Assembly: GCA_007644065.1 (NCBI GenBank)
Contig: VJWN01000004.1
Span: 1,736,001-1,800,000 of the forward strand
Reading direction: 5' to 3'
DNA length: 64,000 nucleotides
DNA from: Margaritispora aquatica
Lineage: Eukaryota > Ascomycota > Leotiomycetes > Helotiales > Discinellaceae
A program made the translations under genes and the position numbers. The stretch's first letter is position 1; the number at the start of each line of letters is the position of its first letter. The notes under the pieces are model-generated. The model ran no database searches. It saw only the letters and a program-made list of their open reading frames with translations, and had not been told where the DNA came from. Shown in pieces: positions 57,201 through 64,000 of the stretch.

Positions 57201-59375
57201 GGAGATACCAAATTATTCTCAGTTTTCAGCTTCCATATCTCAACTTCCATACCAGAGCGCAATGCGCAATGCGCGATGCGACAGTGTTTGCAGGATTGGA
57301 TTGTGGTTTGTATGAGGGAAGAGGGCTTTGATGAGAGGAGAACGCTCGGATGCGAATGCAATATTCCTTCATCTTCACTTGTCTATCACTGTCACTTTAG
57401 ATACCATTTCCAGCTGTCCTCCGTCTCCATGTCTTCACTCCTGTCTCGCCCTTCTCGCGGGTCCCTCTCCCGGCCGGCACCTAATGCGTTGGACACGGAC
57501 ACCTTGACTTTGTGCGAACCCACCTTCCACGTTCCCCGTTGAACAAAACTTCCACCAGCTTCCCTTACGAGCCCAAAGAATAACTCTGTATACGATATAC
57601 CAGACCTACCTACTCGCACCCATTCACCCAGAAGCCGACAAGTGTACCGGTCAGGAAGGCGGTGTCGCATCGCATCTCAGAGGACGGAGTATCTCATCCA
57701 CTCGTTTACGGCGACGAGGAGGTGAAGAGGCGGTGAATAGGCTTCCAAGCTGCCTCATTGGTGGGAGCGTGGGGTAATACGGCTTTGCGGTGAAGGGATA
57801 TTCAGGTACCTTACAGTAGTAAAATACAATACTATCGAACCGGATACTGGAGAATTGCAAAATTTGTGATTTTCCGCAGGAGCAATGAAATCTCTGTTCT
57901 GCCTCAACGCGACAGACGGGAAGGAGTCGCGGAGACGGAAAGGAATGCCAAAGTAATTGGTTGTGTTAGATATTGGTTTCTCTGGCTACTCTATCACCGC
58001 TTTACTGTATGCTGTTGACAGGTTCACCTACCTACCTATGAGAAGGCATTCAGAGTAAACAACCATGGAATTTGCGAGCTCGCTGCACCAGTTAAGTAAG
58101 TATTCCGACCGACCTGGAGCCAGCCAGGCGGTCAGACTATCTGTGCTGAGCTTCCATGACTTCTATTCCACAGTGTTTGGTGGATTCGCACGTCCACATT
58201 CACCAGCTCAGGACTCTCATCTCGCTGTTGTCTGGCGCGATTCGTGTTCTGCCAGCGTTCAGGCATCTTTGGTCCTCGAGACGAACTCACCACTCACCAC
58301 CAGTCAAGCAGTCGGTCAAGCTGTCGTCGTGTAGCTGGCCAGGCATCATCTCCCCCCAACCCACACCCAGAATCCCATTGTGAGTGGGTGGAGCGTGGGT
58401 GACCGCCTCGGGCTTTTGCTTTGCTTTGATAGTTGGGTTTTGTTTCTTCCTGACATGAGTCTGAGTCTGAATCTGACACCGCCGCACACACCCACATACA
58501 CCACTCACACAAGAGTGAACATACCCACCCACATCCACAACTCACACCCCCTTTTGAGATGGATGAGGCGCCCCGAACGCGCTCTCCCTTCCTTAAACCC
58601 CCTTCATTCCAAGGGACCGCGGAAGGCGTTCCCAGGAAGGCGGTCGGTCGGTAAGTCACTTATTCGTGGGTGCGCGGTGCGGTGTCATATTCTCCTGCCC
58701 TTATGATGGGATGGGTGGATATGATTCATCCCCACGCAAGGTAAGGCAAAGCAAACATACCGCCGCACACACACGCAAAGCAAGTAGACATAAGAACAAA
58801 CGCATCCCTGATTCACGTCGTTGTTTATTTGATTTCTGATACACCGCAATATCCAATACTCGGTACTTTTTCCTCGCCTTCAGTCTTCCGGATATATATT
58901 GTTCAACATACCCACCCACTTCGCTTCACTTGTTGATCATCATCACCATAATAACTAGTCTCGGAACATTCAAGTGCTGCACAGTAATACATTCTTGCTT
59001 ACCACACTCAACAACACTCACACTCACACAAACACTACATCATCTCAGCTCACCTCAGAAGCCGAACACTTACCTACATACCTTACCTACTTAATCTGTT
59101 GCTCCTCAGTTCAAGCAAACTTAGTTACACGCAAACATACCCTTCTCGCCTCGCGATACACCACACGAGAATCTACTACTTCGAGTCACACATACGAGTT
59201 TCTGGGCGCCGCGTGAGAAATCAAGAAAATAACAAATCTTCCGTCCGGGAGTTTGCAGGAACGCAGCAATATCAAATCACTTAGCCGAAACTCATCTACT
59301 CTCGCCATCTCGATACGAGAGACCGAGAGAAAGCATAACACACTCGCCAATACATAACGCAAATACATATTCGCC
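54266..59375. other. 5.1-kb region without a supported gene; right end is probably promoter and leader of the next gene
   Basis: ORFs of 60-191 codons on both strands lack domains. The minus-strand ORFs at 54661-54945 (94 codons) and 55736-55981 (81 codons) are the least random-looking but cannot be assigned. There is a TTTTGATTTTGATTTTGA tract ending in poly-T near 56900-56930, and ACCTACC motifs near 57605, 58028 and 59080. About 58900-59375 is CA-rich, with several short upstream ORFs. Confidence 0.4.
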
Positions 59376-59864
59376 ATGTACTTCTCATTCTCCCCATCGC
59401 CACCATCAACATCCTACTCCACATCCTCGCCAATGGAGATCCCATCCTCATCAAGCAGCAGACGGTCACAGTCGCCATCGTGCGCCTTCCCCAGCTGGCC
59501 ACGGCGGTCCTCGCTCTCCTCCACTAGCGAGGAGCAGCAGAACTCAACCTCGTTCATTATCTCAGATGAGGAGCTCTACTCCAACGTCTTCTCCGATAGC
59601 GAGCTCGAGTATACCCCACCAACGACACCATACCACGCGCTCAGCCGCTCTCCAGCTTCACCATATGTTGCTGTTGATATGATCGCCGCAAACGGATCGT
59701 TGATGCGCCAGGTCGCAATGGAAGAGGAACGCGCGAAGAAGGAGAGGAAGCAACAGCAGCAGTTGCTGAAGAAGAAATCATCTGGCAGTGGAAGGAAATC
59801 AAGGAGGAGCTCAAGTGGCACCAGCAAGCAGCACATGAGCCCCATCCAGGAGGTTCGTGAGTGA
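59376..59864 (+). CDS. Conserved small fungal Ser-rich protein of unknown function
   Basis: A single exon of 162 residues starting MYFSFSPSPPSTSYS. The composition is strongly Ser-rich, with a recognisable core: SCAFPSWPRRSSLSS (about 36-50), FIISDEELYSNVFSD (about 60-74) and, near the end, a charged helix VAMEEERAKKERKQQQQLLKKK (about 115-136) and a basic Ser-rich tail ending MSPIQEVRE. From memory, small ascomycete proteins with the order FPSWP..SSL - ISD(E/D)(E/D)L - basic helix - MSPI(S/Q)E recur widely, but I know no function. There is no signal peptide or membrane segment. The many Ser next to Arg/Pro suggest phosphorylation. The gene sits alone amid several kilobases of non-coding DNA, with a CA-rich upstream region carrying short upstream ORFs, so translation may be regulated. 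Confidence 0.75.
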   Translation: MYFSFSPSPPSTSYSTSSPMEIPSSSSSRRSQSPSCAFPSWPRRSSLSSTSEEQQNSTSFIISDEELYSNVFSDSELEYTPPTTPYHALSRSPASPYVAVDMIAANGSLMRQVAMEEERAKKERKQQQQLLKKKSSGSGRKSRRSSSGTSKQHMSPIQEVRE

Positions 59865-62800
59865 AGAGTGAAATATCTGGGAGGTTTGATTACATATCCT
59901 ATTTTTGGTGAGTTTCTTCCCCTTGTTTGCTTGAAGGAGGTGGTCGCAGAAGCGCGACTTACCTTGCTTGTTTACCTATTTTCAAGACGGTGCAGATTGC
60001 TGACTGGGATTTATCAGATCTGATTTTATCATCATCCATCTATCCGTGATTCATGGTACCCATACCATATTGCATCCGGAAAGCATTATCCGCGACGTAC
60101 ACGATCCGCGAAAGAGACATTTCTGTTTATCACAGGAGGAATGCTTATGATCCTTGTGGACGAGATATTCCGCATCGACCTCGAATTACGGGCGTATCTC
60201 GAACTGAACTCCAACCTTCAGCCCAACCACCGGCGACGATGACGAGGACAGGGAAAATAATGGTGGCAGACGCCCTCAGCAAACCAGGCGAGCATCGAGC
60301 TCGAGCATAAAAGTGATCCGTGGTTTTTCCTTCACTTCCGCGCAAACGAATCCACGAACACTCGCCTCCCCTTGTTCTTTCTGTTGTCCCTGGCCTTTAT
60401 GCTTGTTTGTTGATTCTCATGATCCTCATCATGGCTTCTGGCGTCGTTATCGAGATTGCTCGTTATCGCATTGGGAAGATCCATTGATCTTTATCATCCT
60501 TGAAAGACGGCGAGGTGATGTGAGGGGTCGGACCTTCGCCTCGCTTGCTTGTTCTTATCCAAGCCCAACCCCGGATTGGGGGAGATTGGAATGGCATCAT
60601 TATTTGCAATTCTGGTTCATGAACAAAGCATTGATGTCTCATCTCGGCTTTTCCCTCTCACCAATTTTCTCCAACAATGCGGAGAAAACAAGCGAGGCTG
60701 GATGGATAGTGTTGGGCGGATGTTTTGATTCTTTTGCCGGACTTGTTTGGGTTGTTGACAATTACGAGAAGAGGCTGGGCTTGGCGTCACATTTTGACTA
60801 TGGTCTACGGCGAAGAAGAAGAGGATGGCCCGTTCCGTTGATGTTGGTTAAGCATGTCATGCCTGCCAGGCCAGGGACTCCGGTGGAGGGAAAAGAAGGT
60901 TGAGGCGAAGAGCGCGGGATCATCATCTTGATCGCCGTCGCTTCATCTCATTAAGATCGCAGTCTAGATAGAACTGGCGAATCATTGAGTTTTGGCATTT
61001 TCTCCTGATGAGCCGCTTGAGCTGGCGCTCAGTGGTTGAGCCGCGGTGGGCAAACTTAGCTAGATTTTTTTTTTGTTCCAGTAGATAGAAAGTCCTCAGA
61101 AGCTGAAATGCAATTGGATATAATCTCGTTCACAAAATTCAAAATCCACGATCCTATGAAATGTGTGAATATATCCCCTGTTTTTGCGCCGCAGCCGTGA
61201 TTCGCGAGGAACTGCGGAGCCCTCACCGCAACGGGAAAGGTGCCAGCGCTTAGAGATCGATTGTGTGAACGTTTCGATAATCCTCTCACACTTGCGATCA
61301 CTACCTCCACCAATTGGAAAATCCACAGAGAGGCGGATTAAAATTCGTCAATGATCATCCAATAGTGTTCTGCGTAGAGCGAGAATTCTCTCAGATCCTG
61401 TTTTCTCCTTTTGGAAGGGAGAGCAAAACCAGTATGATTTTCGTTTAATTTGAGAAATGCAGAAAACTGCATTCTTTGCGAGGTTGGGATGTTGAATGGG
61501 GGTTAAACAGACGAGCTTGAGACGCGCTATATCGCTGTACTATCACCCCCATGGGGGCAGAGGGGGAGCAAGGTATTGTAGAGAAATACTTGACACTGGA
61601 ATGAGTTTCAATGCCACTCACTCATATCTATCGCCTTTTGACCATTCGGTTGGTGTGGGTTGCAGTGAAAGCGTGGTGGAAGCAGGTACCTTGAAGGGGT
61701 TGTGAGCAAAAGCATAAAAAGGTGCATCGCAACGCGGGTGAAAAAAACTTTATAAGAAACATCACCGTCGATTTGGCTAGAATTTCTTTTCTCTCGTATG
61801 CGTGTGTTGTACACATGCAAAACGGCCGTACGAAATCGATTGATGGTTCAACAGCTATCCACGTCGTCGCAAGATGAGTTTGAGAGAGAGTTTTACAGCA
61901 TGATGCAGCTGCCTCTTGTCACTCCTCCGTACCCCGCGGCGGCCCTGATGTTGGCCAGCATCTGGACTGATCTTCGGCGGCCTCTGGCCTTGCCTTGAGT
62001 TCCTAGTTGCTGTCTGTGCAATGCTCGCTTTTTTCTTCAAGTAACTTTGCGGGAGCCATAAGCTGCCCTGAGCTTTGACGTTTCTTGCAGGATACAGGAC
62101 TGTGCTCGTGCCTAGGCGGGCGGGAGAGCTTCCAGGGGCTGATGTCGCACATGCCGAAATTTCATGCTTGCAATTTGAATTTGCAGCGACAACATCCTTT
62201 TCGTAACGGCCCAACTAAGTCAAAGGTAAATATGAGATGAGGGGGGGGAGGGGGAAACCTAGGATGATAGCTCGAGCGAGAGTAAAGATAGCGACGAAGT
62301 GAAAGTGCGCGGAAGGTATCCGACAGGATAGCTAGGATGAGATAGAGAGAAATGGTCACATAAATGTGAAGGTGTGTACTCAACGGTCCTCTGTGATGAG
62401 TTGATGACCATCAATCACATCCGGCCCGTTTTGCATGAATTGATGGTGATTGTTCAGCTAGACTTATCAATTCCTGTGCTCATCACACGAGGTTTCTCGA
62501 ACTCATCACATACTCATTCACTAGGAGCTAGGATGTTGAATGCTGGTTGTTGTCGTCTGTTTCCCTTTCTCTCCCACCTCACCTCACATCGCTACCTCAC
62601 CTCCACTCCACCCCCAACCCCTCCTTTTGTCGAGGTTCAAATTTCACTCACCGTCACAACGGCGAGAGCGTGGGACTGCATGATGACGATACCGCCTCAT
62701 TGTCTCTTCCCTTCCCTTCCCTTCCCCAAAGCCTAAGGCCGTGGCACAGAGTAACATGAACGTGGGAGGAAGCACAAGGGACTGTACAGTCTGGCCCAAC

Positions 62801-64000
62801 CTCATACCTCTGCAATGGTTCATGGATTGGTGAAGAGACAACGTCTCGGACTGTAGAATGAATGTAGAACAACGAAGGAACATCTCGGAGAGTATTTGAG
62901 TGACTGAGTCAACGCAAGAGTCGCGAGAAACCTCAAGAACCTCAAGTGGAGAATTACCACTCACAACGTCTTTGTAGACGCTGGACTCATGGTTTAGTAC
63001 TTTTGGGGGCCTTTACTGTCGGACTCTAGCGTGTCTGGTGCCTTCTTTTGACTCGACAGTGAGGTGATGGGGCGATATTCTGGCGTGGCGTTGTGGCCGA
63101 AAGTGGTTCTCATGATCCTAGTTGAAGAGATTCCTTTATGCCCTTTGCTGCTTTGATTCGGTGCCATTGTTGCCATTGTGATGAAGAGTGCATGCATTGT
63201 GAGATGGGGCAGGATAGGGTAGCTTTTGGTGTAGCCAATCGAATGTCCAATGTGCCTCTTCACCAAGGAAAGCTAAGTGTCCAGCCAACCATCGACCTCT
63301 ATCATTCTTCCCCTGTCACCCCACTTTCTTCATTCAACGACCACTGGTAATCCTCTCTTCTTCCCTCCCAAAGAAGACTACCACCACCACTGAATGAACC
63401 CCAGGATAGGACTGCCACAACCCAGAAGCAGAAGCGGCATCAACAGACAGGAAACTCAAAAGACCCCCCCCAAGTGGTCATGTACAAGGCTATTCTAGCC
63501 ACTCTCAACCTGCAAAAGAATGTCCAATTTATTCCAATACCCAACGCCAAATGGGTATGTATTGTCAAGCTCAATGAATGAATGAGCTTGAAGCTGTACC
63601 TATTCGCTATGTCGTCTCCCGAATGACCCGCCATATTGCAATCTATTGCCACTATGTCTCCTCCTGACTCAATGCCGCGTGTGACGAGCACGTTGTGATG
63701 GGGCTTAGGGGATTCATGTTGAGGTATCAGTCTCGAGTATTGGGTATGGTTGACGAATATATCGAATCCAACCTGCCAACCAATGTGCCGGCCATGGTTC
63801 AGTCACCGCATTCTTTTGCCCTGTTGGCTAGTTCATCGAGGGCCATGCAAAGTGGCTCAATTCCCATGCACGATAAATCCCCAGGGTCCCTTAAGCGTTA
63901 TGCAGTGGCTGCCCCATCCTGGATTCAAGAGCTGCGACTCGGTGCGTACACATGAGCCGGTCCGCATACCAGGGCTCGGTTGGAGATGCGTATCTAAATC
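59865..64000. other. 4.1-kb region at right edge without a supported gene
   Basis: Minor ORFs only; the longest is 196 codons (60313-60903, +), with no domain and a composition like shadow frames. Contains a CCCTT run at about 62706-62726. The start of a gene beyond the right edge cannot be excluded. Confidence 0.35.

Noticed and set aside
60313..60903. 196-codon plus-strand ORF
   Set aside because: No recognisable motif, random-looking Trp/Cys/Arg composition, no supporting exon context.
1..64000. tRNA, rRNA, CRISPR or transposon genes
   Set aside because: By eye I found no B-box-like GGTTCGANTCC with a matching A box and acceptor stem, no array of spaced repeats, and no transposase or reverse-transcriptase motifs. 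A tRNA scan would settle the first point.

Overview
The window is nuclear DNA of a filamentous ascomycete (Pezizomycotina; a leotiomycete-like fungus is my best guess from protein style, but nothing here proves the class). The signs are short GT-AG introns of about 49-70 nt with GTAAGT/GTATGT donors and CTAAC/CTGAC branch sites, several kilobases between some genes, and families typical of these fungi: HET-domain proteins, a Pth11-type receptor, a secreted berberine-bridge-type oxidase, a GMC oxidoreductase, and fungal EFR3, SUB2, POP1 and TRM2. I recognise 16 protein genes. I see no rRNA, tRNA, CRISPR array, transposon or prokaryotic signal.

Layout. 0-12 kb is accessory and metabolic: the edge-truncated 5' part of a HET-domain gene (-); an acyl-CoA thioesterase (+) whose peroxisomal tail is produced by splicing; a secreted FAD oxidase (-); an 11-exon Pth11-like membrane protein (-); and a GMC oxidoreductase (+). 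12.9-27.7 kb holds five plus-strand genes: EFR3 (PI4-kinase anchor at the plasma membrane), a large C2H2 zinc-finger protein, a Cys-rich single-pass membrane protein, an intron-free HET-domain protein and a WBP11-like splicing factor. 30.3-32.9 kb (-) is a ketopantoate-reductase-family protein with a long disordered Pro/Gly tail. About 9.7 kb (32.9-42.6 kb) then follows without a convincing gene.

42.6-54.3 kb is an RNA-processing neighbourhood: SUB2 (-, mRNA splicing and export helicase), RPR2 (+, RNase P), an unrecognised 338-aa protein (-), POP1 (-, RNase P/MRP) and TRM2 (+, tRNA m5U methyltransferase). SUB2 and RPR2 are divergent across 531 bp. The last 10 kb holds one supported gene, a Ser-rich 162-aa protein at 59.4 kb, in long non-coding flanks.

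Exon coordinates were worked out by hand from reading frame, GT-AG sites and family conservation. They are internally in frame (totals divisible by three) but have no transcript support.
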